DNA of 64,000 nucleotides from Sclerotiophoma versabilis (Eukaryota; Ascomycota; Dothideomycetes; Pleosporales; Didymellaceae): NCBI GenBank assembly GCA_012274445.1, contig JAAROD010000094.1, positions 682,001-746,000 of the forward strand, read 5' to 3'. Below are positions 48,283 through 58,861 of the stretch, piece by piece. A program made the translations under genes and the position numbers. The number at the start of each line of letters is the position of its first letter. Position 1 is the stretch's first letter. The notes below the pieces were generated by a model. That model had not been told where the DNA came from. It searched no databases and was given only the letters and a program-made list of their open reading frames with translations.

Positions 48283-48574
48283 TATTAATAAGCTTATAGT
48301 ATAATACTTAGGTAATTAAATAATTAATTAGTGCCTATCTATCTAGATATAATAACTATTTATATATAAAGGAAATATTATTAGTTATATAACTCTAGAA
48401 TTAAGCTTATAGGTAGTAGTAGGTCTGCTTAACTATAGTTAGCTTAACTACTAAGCTTCTTAAGAGTTAGCTATAAGCTTAGGCGCACAGGCTTATACTT
48501 TAGGTAATACCTAGCTCTAATATAATAACGCCTTACTTAGCCTAGTAGTAAGCTAGCAGCTTACTTATATAATA
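48283..48574. repeat. Relic LTR, right copy of the 292-bp direct repeat (Copia-like)
   Basis: Near-identical to 26827-27118 over its whole 292 bp, with differences mostly C/T or G/A. Flanked on the outside by CTATT. Confidence 0.65.
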
Positions 48575-48760
48575 CTATTATAGTATATATTAGGCTATAT
48601 AGGTATATTAGAGTATAAGAAGCCTCTTTTAGATTATTTTAGTACTAACTAGGCTATAGTAAGCTATTTTACGCTATAATAGACTATTATAGCTATTCTT
48701 ATTTCTATTTATACTACTCTTATCTATTATAAACTTTACTAATATCTCTAACTATATATA

Positions 48761-50622
48761 ATATACCTTATAGGTAAGTAGTATATATAGGTAAGCAGCA
48801 CACTTTTACTAAGACTATACTAAAACCTACTCTATTATAGCCTATAATAACCTACTATAATACTATATAGAGTAGAATAACCTCTAATATTACTTAGAGA
48901 CTTCTTTTACTTTATTCTTATATATTTATATATTATACTTAGTCTCTTTATACTATCTATAGTATTATTAGAAGAACTTAGCCCCTTTAGCGCGTACCTT
49001 CTTCTTCTACTTCTTACTATTACTATATACCCTAAACTCCTTAAGAGTAGTTATTTACTAGCCCTCTTTAACTATAAAGGTCTCTTCTACCTTAATTTAC
49101 TTTTTCTTATATAATTTCTAGTGTAAAGCAGCCTTATTTACTACTTAAAGCTTAGTAATCTTCTATTATACTAATACTAGCTTATGCATAATTATTACTA
49201 CCCTCTTTAAGACCTTCTTAAACGCCTTAACTATAAAAGTAGGTAAGCTATCTATATACCTCTAAATTCTTATCTTTATAAGTATTAATTATAACCTAAG
49301 TTCTAGAGTATTACTAAGAGTCTATAACTACTAGAGTGTATTATTAATAGAGAGTTATAGTAATAGAGTGTATAGCTTTATATTAAGAGTTAATATAACC
49401 TATTCTAGGAAAATAGAACTAGTCTAGCCTCTTAGAACTCTCTTTAGATATTATTAGAGGTAAATAAAGCCTTAAAGGCTGCTATAAAGTATAGTAGAAA
49501 CTTAACCTTTATAATATAGTTAATCTAGTTATAGATAAGGTTTTTAGCTTAGTACCTATACACCTTCTTTAAAGAGGTAAAACAACCTATATTAAGAGGC
49601 TGTAGAAGGTGTAATAAGTAAGAAGGTATATAGGTAGTAATAATCTTATTATTCTTATAGTATTACTAGAATATAAGTAAGTTATAGCTCTTATAGCTAT
49701 TAATAACTAGTAAACAGTAGGCACTAATAGTATACTCTTTTATATACGCGTTAAAATGCTTTAGCTAGTCTAGACTAAGCTTATTAGTAGTCTAGCTATT
49801 ATTAAAGACTCTAATTTTCTAACTTAATAGTAGGTCCCCCTCTTTATACTAGAAAGAGAGGTAGTAGCACACCTTAAAGATAATAAAGAGTAGAATAGCC
49901 TAACCTTTAGTATTAACGCTCTATATAACTATTATCTACTTTCTATTACCTAGCTAAACTACCTTTAGCTGTCCTTATTACTCTAAAGCTATAATAACTG
50001 CTTTTATTAATATAATGCCTATTATAAAGCTAGCCTTATTAAAGTTATAGGTATTATTATTCTAAATACTATACTTAGCTTTAATATTAGCTACTAGGCT
50101 AAACTAGCTCTAGATTACTATTAAATTCTTGCAGTAGGCTCTCTTATAGTTATACTTTTAATTAAACTTTATTATAAGCTCTAGTTAGCACTTAATAAAC
50201 ATACTAGGCTAGTTTAGGCTAATATAGCCTAGACTATACTTAGCGTATAAAGAATTAGCTATATTAGCTATAGCTGCAAGCTAAGAGGGAAATCCTTAGG
50301 TAACTAGCTTAAGTATATACTTAATAATTACCTACTTCTTAGTATTAGTTAGGTTCTATAAGTTAGCTATAGTATTAGCGTGTAAAGGTTATCTAGCGCG
50401 TTATTTACCTATAGTTTTAGAAATATTATAGATAGCTATAGCGCGTTTTATAAAGAGCTTAGAGTTAATTCTAAGAGCTTAAACTATAAGCTATATCTAA
50501 GCTTCTTTTAACGCGTCTAGCTAGCGCTGTTATTAAGGCATTAGTAGAGAAGTAGTGTTTTAGTATAGTCTTAGTAAAAGCGCGCTGCTTACCTATATAC
50601 ACTACTTACCTATAAGGTATAT
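48761..50622 (-). mobile_element. RIP-mutated Fot1/Pot2-like (pogo, Tc1-mariner) DNA transposon
   Basis: 1862 bp bounded by inverted repeats of about 65 bp (left ATATACCTTATAGGTAAGTA; right end is its complement), flanked by TA on both sides (48759-48760 and 50623-50624). The minus strand encodes a mutated DDE transposase; near 50060-50030 the reading matches the YNFxxTGF signature of Fot1-type transposases. Length agrees with Pot2/Fot1 (about 1.86-1.9 kb). Frames are broken by stops. Confidence 0.85.
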
Positions 50623-50624
50623 TA

Positions 50625-53528
50625 TAACTACTATAAGTACTTTTACTATATATATATTTATTATATTACCTTTTTTAGTAGTAGGTAGTATAAAATAGCT
50701 AGTAAAGTAGGCTACTATTTATAGATATTACTAAGAAGAATAAAAACCTATTTAAGGCCTAGCTTTTTATAGTAAGCTCTAGAAATAATATTTAGGTAAT
50801 AAGATACTAAAGATACTTTCTTACTAACTTTAACTACTTTATAGTAAGTTAGGTTACTTTAGGCTATAGTAGGCTATATTAGTACCTTCTAATATATTTT
50901 AGCTCTCTACTAACTTTTATAAGTACCTTAATACTATTTAGAACTATCTTAATAATCTTATATCTAACTTTACTACTAATAATAAGAAAGAGCTTAGTAC
51001 TACCTAAACTTACTAAGGTTTATTATCTTCTAGCTAAGAAGTTAGTAAGGTAGGTTATTCTGCTCTAGTCTAGCCTCTTTTAGATTATTATAGCATAATA
51101 CTAACTACTTTAATAGTAATTTTAAGCCTTTTACTAAGAAGCTATACTTCTACTCTAGCGCTATTCTTCTATCTAATAAGCCTATTACTAATATTTAGCC
51201 TAATAGCTAAAGGTATATTAAGGCTAGCTAGTAGGCTAAGGTTAAGTCTTAGAAGTATAAGCTAGAGGCTTAGGTTACTACTAAAGTTACTTCTTCTATA
51301 AAGAAGGTCAGTTTTTTTCTCTTTTAGCTATTATAGGCTATTATAGTATACTCTAATATATTATAGGCTAAAGGTATAGTTATTAATATTAGAAAGTATA
51401 ATCTAGAAGCTAAGGCTATAAGTTTAGTAATAGAAATAGAGTAGCTAATTACTAAGAAAGATACTACTTCTAAGAGTTATAAGAGTAGGTTTATAAAGTA
51501 AATTAATACTAAAAGAAAGAAGTATTATAATATTTTAGCTAAGGTTACTAAATTATAGTTAAGTAGTAGATAGTTTAGGTAGTTTATATAGTTCTTAGGT
51601 ATAGTAAGGTATTTTAGGCTATAGTAGTATATATAGAGTATTTTAAGATACCTACTACCTTTATAGCCTCTAAATAGTTATATTCTTTCTTTCTTAGCTA
51701 TAGTACTCTATTTAGTAATATTTTAGGCTACTATAAGCTATAATAGAGTATACTAATAATAATATCTAACTACTATTAAATACCTAAAACCTAGTAGAAA
51801 AAAAAAGTAAAGGTAACTCTAGACTTTAGTTATTAAACTTAGTAATTTTAGACTTTCTAGCTACGTAGCCTAACTATCTCTCTTCTTTTTAAAGGCTAGC
51901 CTAGCTACCTTTTAGCTCTTTATAGGCCTTACTATCTTTTTAAAAGAATTTCTTCTTTTTCTTAAAACTATTTAAGAGTATTAGAAAAGATATTTACTCT
52001 AGGCTTTTATAAGTTCTTTTCTTTTAGGTATCTAGCCTATTTAATATAATATAGCTATTATTTAGTTATATTCTTAACTCTTTTAAGAATCTTTTCTATA
52101 TTCTATATATTATTACTAAAAGTATAAAGTATATCTATAATTAGAGTATCTAAGTATAGTATTAACTCTTCTAAGTTAAAGAGTTCTAAGAGTAATATAT
52201 AAAAGACTAGGTAAATACTCTTTAGGCTAAAAAGGTCTACTTTAAATATTATTTAGCCTATTTAGGCTACTATATACTCTAGGCCTATATATTTCTAGTT
52301 TAATTTCTACTTTAGCCTAGTTAGTTTTATATATTAGTTTAAGACTATAACTTAGTTTTCTACTTTAAAGAGAATTAGTAATCTATTCTTATTTTAGTAT
52401 ACTTCTTAATATATATTAGCTATAATTATTTTATTCTTATACTCTTTTTATAGTACTAGTACTTTTATAGCTTCTTACTTCTTTAAAGAGATTTCTCTCT
52501 AACTAAGAGGTATACTAGGCTAGTCTATACCTTTAGAGATTAAACTATAGTTTACTTAGAATAGTATAGTTTTAATAGTTATATAAAGGCTATTATTATA
52601 TAGAAACTTATTAATAGAGATCTATAGTACCTAATTATCTTATTCTAAAGAGTAGTAGTACCTTAGATACTATTTAAGTATTTAGTTTTATCTCTTATTT
52701 TTCTTATCTATTTTAGAATAGTAGGTAGTAGTAATTACTCTTCTAGAATTAAAGTAGTATTAGAAGGTATTTTAGTATTAAGTATTTATTAAGAGACTTT
52801 TATCTATAATAATATATTTTAGTACTCTATATAGTTAGATTATTTCTCTTATCTAAGCCTAAGTAAGGTTAATACTATTTTAGTTATTTTATACTAAGAT
52901 ATAGTAGGCTGTCTTTATTATTTAGTATACTACTACTAGTATTATATTATATACTATACTACTTAGTATACTTAGAGAAAGCTCTATATTAAAGTTTATT
53001 ATAGCTTTATTTTATAGCTTATTAGGTAGTAGTAGTAGTTAAAGTAACCTATATAGCTTATATTAAGTAGAGGTTAATCTTCTATAAGGTATATACTTCT
53101 AGTAGTACTACTTAATATTACTTTTTATACCTTTCTACTTATATTAGTACTAAAGCTTCTTAAGTATTCTTCTTATACTTAAGTAGCCTACTAGTAGGTT
53201 ATTATAGTACTCTTAGAGTACTACTACCTTTTTCTTAGGTATTAAGAGGTGTTTTATTTCTAAAAAGGCTAGACTATTCTCTTATAGGTTACTTTAAGTC
53301 TTTTTAGAGTTAGAGGGTAATAGCTATACCTTTATATATACTTTCTTACTATTTTTTTCTTAAATTACCTATTATTTCTTAGAAAGTTATAGATTAGTCT
53401 TTTAGAACTTCTAGAAGGCCTTACCTTTTTTAGTTAGTAGCTTCTTAATACTAGCTAACCTTATAAGTATAGCTACTATCTAGATACTTAGGTCTCTTTT
53501 TTCTAATAGAAGGTCTTTAAAGAGTTAT
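50625..53528. pseudogene. Degenerate AT-rich repeat DNA
   Basis: 2.9 kb of RIP-mutated DNA. The right part is probably the 3' portion of the minus-strand gypsy relic that continues beyond the solo LTR, but its far LTR could not be located. No domain recognised. Confidence 0.4.
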
Positions 53529-54027
53529 TGTTACGATCCTGTGCGGACGAAGCGGCACAGTGATTAAGTAGCCAACCACAGCCCTCACCCATGAACCAGG
53601 GGCGGAGTCAGGAAGGATCTCCCTTTGTACGGTCACGTGACATGCTCGTCAACGAGCATGACACACGTGACTTGCTCGTCAACGAGCATCGTATGTTATC
53701 GCTCGTCAACGAGCAACGCTATGTATTTCATTGGACTGACCCTAGTCGCTCGTCAACGAGCATTACCCCATAGCAAGTATATAGTCAGTAGGAACACAAC
53801 CCTTATGGTTCGTGTTCAACTTAGTCAATCAAGTTTGTCTTTGGAATCTCGACCCCAACTCTCGAGCTAGATAGTCTACTCTATACTACTCATTGTTACC
53901 CTCTATTGCCACGGTGTTTCACTAGGCAATAACCCCAACCCTTACGGACCTTCCTGTACCAGCGCTCATCCCTGAGAACCAATACGAATAGTGCTTACGA
54001 GCTTTGCTTGAAAGTACAACTTCAACA
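53529..54027 (+). repeat. Unmutated solo LTR with hairpin-type U3 (type B)
   Basis: 499 bp, TGTTACGATC...ACTTCAACA, flanked by the 5-bp duplication GTTAT (53524-53528 and 54028-54032). From about 53777 (TATATAG) to the end it is almost identical to the intact chromovirus LTR. The first ~245 bp are unrelated except for the first 10 bp. No RIP-type changes are seen. A solo LTR with target duplication is the usual product of recombination between the two LTRs of a full element. Confidence 0.92.
53643..53762 (+). repeat. Four perfect 14-16 bp hairpins in the solo-LTR U3
   Basis: Copies at 53643-53658, 53673-53688, 53700-53715 and 53747-53762. The unit is TGCTCGTCAACGAGCA: 7-bp arms TGCTCGT/ACGAGCA around CA. 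The last two have C as first base. CACGTG sites sit at 53634-53639 and 53665-53670, beside and between the first two copies. The array lies just upstream of the TATA element, so it is in enhancer position. Two of the three spacers are short, and all three spacer lengths are conserved in an older relic (57593-57712). Confidence 0.9.
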
Positions 54028-57000
54028 GTTATATATAAGCTTATATACCTTAGCTATATAGTCTAGCTACTAGAATAGCCTATTTACTAGGTTTATAGTT
54101 TCTAGTCTATAGGTTAGAATAAAGTTATACTAGCTTAATACTAAATATAACCTTACCTACTAGTAGTTTAATACCTTAGTTTTTATAAACTACTTTAGGT
54201 TTATATAGTTTATTAGACTCTTAAAATAGATTCTTTAGAAGTAATAGTACTAATACTTTAAGCTTTTTACTATTACTAGTAGTTTCTAGTTATATACTTT
54301 ATAATTATACTCTGCTTAGATAAGCTTATATAAGTAGAAGTTAACTAGCCTCTATTAGGCCTTCTTATTTAGTTCTAGGCTATACTAGCTTAGTATACCT
54401 ATAATTACTCTACTAAAGGTATCTACCTTAACTCTTATTAGCTTACTTCTTTTAAAATAAGTAAGTATTAGCACTTCTAAAAAGGTATTCTTTAGAATTC
54501 TAAAGGCTTTCTTTACCTTTTCTAGTAACTCTATATATTAGCTCTTTTCTTTCTTTATAGCTAAGCTACCTCTAGCCTACTTTAGCTTTTTCTTTATTAA
54601 AGTTATTAAGAAGAGAATAATTTAGCTAAAACTATAAATAAACTGTCTATAATAGTTTATAAAACTAATAAATATATAAATATTATATATAGTTATAGGT
54701 AGTAGCTAATCTTAGATTGTTTTAACCTATTCTAGGTTAATACTAACTCTATTAGGTAATACTATATACTCTAGGTATATAGTATATTATATATACTATT
54801 TATACTTTAAAAGCTTTATATATAACTTTACCTAGTATATTCTCTTTAGAACTTCTCTAATATAAAGAATATATTTCTATTTAGTATTAGAAAAGATTAG
54901 AATATAATCTAGGTATATAATCTAGGTAGTATTAACTAACTTTAGTAAGGCTTTGTTTATATAAGCCTAGAATTAAGTAGGTATATTTATAAGCCTAAAT
55001 AGTATTACTATATACTTAAAATAGCTGTACCTAGTTCTAAATATAGTTTTCTACTTATTCTCTTTTTTAAATCTAATTCTATAGTAGGTATTTCTAATAT
55101 CTAGCTTAGTATAGACCTTTAGTTAAGATAAACACTCTAAGAATTTAGTTATTAAAAGTAAAGAGTAGTAGTTCTTTACTATAACCTTATTAAGGCTTTA
55201 ATAGTTTATATATAGCCTAAGACTACTATTCTTCTTCTTTATAAAGAGTAAAAGAGTGCTTACTAGAGACTTTAAGTAGTAAATCTATTTTCTAGCTATA
55301 TAATTAGTAAGGTATTTCTATAAAACTACTAATTCTACTTTAAATAACCTATATAGAGGTTAGAAGAGTAGTATACTATTCTCTACTAGAGTAATTACTA
55401 GATTATTTAAGCTATACTTAGGCAGCTCTTTAGAGTTATCTTCTGATATTATATTAGTATAAATAGAGTAATATAGAGAAAGATTAGCTATTTAACTTCT
55501 TTTTAGGCTCTTCTAGCCTATAAAGTTAATAAGGTATATATATATATCTACTCTAGAGTCTTATATAGTATATTTAAACTCTTTAGTACCTTCTATAGCT
55601 ATTTTCTAGAACTTAGCTATATCTTTAGCTTTAGTTCTCTTAAATAATATACGCCTACTAGTATAGTTAATTCTAGGCTAATGTATATTAATCTAGAGTA
55701 GACTAAGGTATATCTTATACTTTTTAAGGTTAGTAATAATAAATAGTAAATTATAGGTTTCTTTTTTACTTTATAAATCTATAATAGTTATTCTTATAGT
55801 TATAGTACTATAAACTAGTATACTACTACTGTTTACTTCTTTAGCTAATAGCTAAGGTAATAGGCTAACTTAGAGGTTTTACTTCTTTACTACTATTATA
55901 GATAGTAGGTTTAATTAAGAACCTCTATCTATTAGTACCTCTATTAGGCCTAATAACTCTATAACAGCCTATACTATAAGTAGGTATATAGGTTATAGGT
56001 ATAATATAGTATAGAGAGTTCTAAAATTCTTACTCTTCTTAAGATAGAAGGTATAGGTAAGAAGGTATAGATCTACTCTTTCTACTCTCTGCCTTTTTCT
56101 AAGTCTAACTCTTCTTTAGGTTTCTTAGACTTATTAGAGTTTAGGTAGTTAGGTTAGATATATCTAGCTTCTCTGCACCTATTATAGGTTACTAAAGAGA
56201 AGCTTAGCTTATTATAAAACTACTTAGGCTATTTTTAGCTATTATAGGTTAGACTTCTCTTACTTAAGTGCTTTAGAGCCTCTTTTAGTCTCTCTTTACT
56301 CTTTAAGCTCTTTTTATATTTCTCTTAATCTCTTATAGGCCTTTCTTTCTATAAGTTCTTAAAGTAGCTTCTTTAGTAGTAAATAATATTTATAACCTCT
56401 TCTACCTATATAAGTATTCTATAATATTTCTTAAAGTATATAAAGAGTTACTTCTAAATATCTATAGGTAATACGTAGATATACTCTATTACTTAGAGGT
56501 TAGGTCTATGCATATTACCTAACTCTTTCTAGTAAGGCCTTATATAGTCTAATAAATCTATTAGGTTTTAATAAAAGAGTATATAGGCCTAAGTTAGGGC
56601 CTTATATACTTATTACCTTCTTTCTAGAATAGTACCTAAGAAGCTTAGTATTATAGCTTTTATAGCCTTCTAGGTTAGTTTCTAAAATAAAGATTTATAG
56701 AGTTAGTTAGTATAATAGGTATTCTAAAAGCTCTTTATAGTCTCTAAAAGGTACTATATACTAAAATCTACCTTCTATAACTTCTACAGAAAGTTAGTAG
56801 GTAGCCTATTAAAGAAATACTTATAATTATATTTTTAGAAGTTATATTCTACCTAGTTATATTTTATAAACTTATATAGTAGTTTAGAGTATAGTAAGCC
56901 TACTATTAAGGCTGCTAGGGCTGTTATAGTTGCTTAGAAGATAGTGTAGGTAGATTATAGTATATTATAGTCTCTAGTAAGGTATCTAGCTTAGGCTTCT

Positions 57001-57577
57001 TAAAGCGCAGCTACTTTCTACTACTTAGTAGCTCTTTTATACTAAGCTTCTAACTCTTATAGTTCTTAGTCTATATTATCCTCTACTAGAGCACTCTAGG
57101 CCTTTATAGGACGTTATAACCTATTTAACTAAGTCTTAGCTTATAAATATAGATTTTAAGTTTTATTTACTATATTACTAGAGTTTAAATATTAAGTATT
57201 GTCTAGTATAGTAGCTAGAGCCTCTATTATTCTTAAGATAGAGGATTTCTCTGCAGATATAGAGAGTAAAGCTCTCTATAGTAGTAGAGTTAACTCTTCT
57301 ACTAAGAGACTAGATCTAATACTTATTATATAGTTTTATATCTTACTTTTATAGAGTAAGAGTAAATAGAATATTAAGCTCTAAGGCTAGAAGTACTAAA
57401 AGAGAAGATTATAATATAGAATAGAATAATATAGATAGCTATAGAGTTAATTAATAGACTATAGACTATTTACTAGAGACTAGTAAATAGGTAGGGAGAG
57501 ACTATATATATAGGGAGGTTACTCTACCTAGGGAACCTTCTAGTCTCTCTAGGCTAAAGAGCCTAAGAGGCCTAACA
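54028..57577 (-). mobile_element. RIP-mutated second Ty3/gypsy relic
   Basis: Minus-strand reading at about 55280-54930 gives a mutated RT resembling FRTRYSYFKYIVIPFRL, with LDIRNTYYRI and LFIKKKNSSLRL before it, clearly gypsy-type but a different family from the intact chromovirus. A zinc-knuckle-like remnant lies near 56180. The 5' terminus is probably the TGTTAGGCC start (minus strand) at 57577, which interrupts an older hairpin-type LTR. The solo LTR at 53529 inserted into this relic. The low-coordinate end is not located. Confidence 0.65.
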
Positions 57578-57825
57578 CTTACTAGAAGATAATACTTATT
57601 AATAAGTAACTAGAGTTAGTCTAATAAGATATATAGTATTACTTATTAATAAGTAATAATATATAATACTTATTAATAAGCAGGTTATATATATTATACT
57701 TATTAATAAGCATGTTACGTAACTGTATAAAGAGAAATTCTTTCTAACTCTGCTCTAGCTTACAGGTAAGAGCTCTAGTTAGCTACTTAATTACTATACT
57801 ACTTTATCTGCACAGAATTATAATA
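57578..57825 (-). repeat. RIP-mutated hairpin-type U3 (type B) LTR fragment
   Basis: 248 bp on the minus strand aligned base by base with the first 248 bp of the solo LTR, ending just before the TATA element where the TGTTAGGCC element starts. The four hairpins survive as TACTTATTAATAAG(T/C)A at 57593-57608, 57640-57655, 57667-57682 and 57697-57712, with the same spacing in reverse order. Differences are C/T and G/A. Confidence 0.8.
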
Positions 57826-58091
57826 TAAGTATTAGTAGTTACTTATAATAAGTAGAGATAATATAACTAATTAGTACTTAGTAATAATTAATCTTAGTAT
57901 AATAAGTATAATTAATAATTATTATAATTAGTAATTAGTATAAAGAAAGTAGAGAGTAGAAGTATTACTTCTTTCTTTCTAGCCTAGAAGACTTAGATAA
58001 ATAGGCTAGTAATTATCTAAATAGAAAGTATATTGCGTTATAGAGATAAAAGAGTAGTAAATAATATAATAAATAAGTTATTATATTAAAT

Positions 58092-58175
58092 ACTAAGTAC
58101 TAGGTGCTAGGTACTAAGTACTAGGTGCTAGGTACTAAGTACTAGGTGCTAGGTACTAAGTACTAGGTAATAGGT
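58092..58175. repeat. Tandem repeat, four 21-bp units
   Basis: Units start ACTAAGTACTAGGTGCTAGG and lie at 58092-58112, 58113-58133, 58134-58154 and 58155-58175. The last differs at two positions. No known role. Confidence 0.9.
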
Positions 58176-58599
58176 ATAGAACTAAGAGAAGTAAAGAAGA
58201 TTATATTTATACTTTCTTCTTTACTTTCTCTATTATAAAGTAGAACCTACTAGAAGATCTTACTTATAAATAGTAGAGTTAATTTATAATATATTATATA
58301 ATAGATTATATAAGCTAGTACCTAGATTATATATACCTATATATAAGCTATATCTATATATAGTAATAACTTTAACTATAGAACTAAATAAGCTATAGCT
58401 ATAATAAGTAAACTTATCTAATACTCTTTATTTAAGTATTCTTTAGGTTCTTTTTTACTATATTAGATAAGTACTATACCTAAGAAGAAAAGTCTAGTAA
58501 AGATTATAATAGAAATCTTTATAATTAGTAATATTAGTAATAAGTTTAATTAGTAATTAGTATAATTAGTATATTTTATATACCTACTTACTAATTACC

Positions 58600-58861
58600 T
58601 CTTATAATAAGTATATACTAAGTAGAAATACTACTCTTATAGTATTATATTTAACTTAGTTAATTAAGTTTATCTTTAGAATCTTTACCTAACTCTTAAG
58701 CTAGATAGTCTACTCTATACTACTTATTATTACCTTCTATTATTATAGTATTTTACTATATAATAATCTTACCTTCTATAGACTCTTCTATACCTATACT
58801 TATTTCTAAGAACTAATATAAATAGTACTTATAAGCTTAATATAAAAGTATAACTTTAATA
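58600..58861 (+). repeat. RIP-mutated chromovirus LTR 3' part
   Basis: From the TATA element (GTATATAC at about 58611) to TAACTTTAATA at 58861 the sequence follows the intact LTR TATA-R-U5 with C-to-T and G-to-A changes, including TTAATTAAGTTTATCTTTAG for the CAATCAAGTTTGTCTTTGG stretch. U3 upstream is not recognisable. It ends directly against a Fot1-like relic, so it is a solo LTR or 3' LTR inserted into that relic. Confidence 0.75.

Noticed and set aside
53643..53762. CRISPR-like array
   Set aside because: Only four short palindromes with unequal spacers inside an LTR of a eukaryotic retrotransposon.
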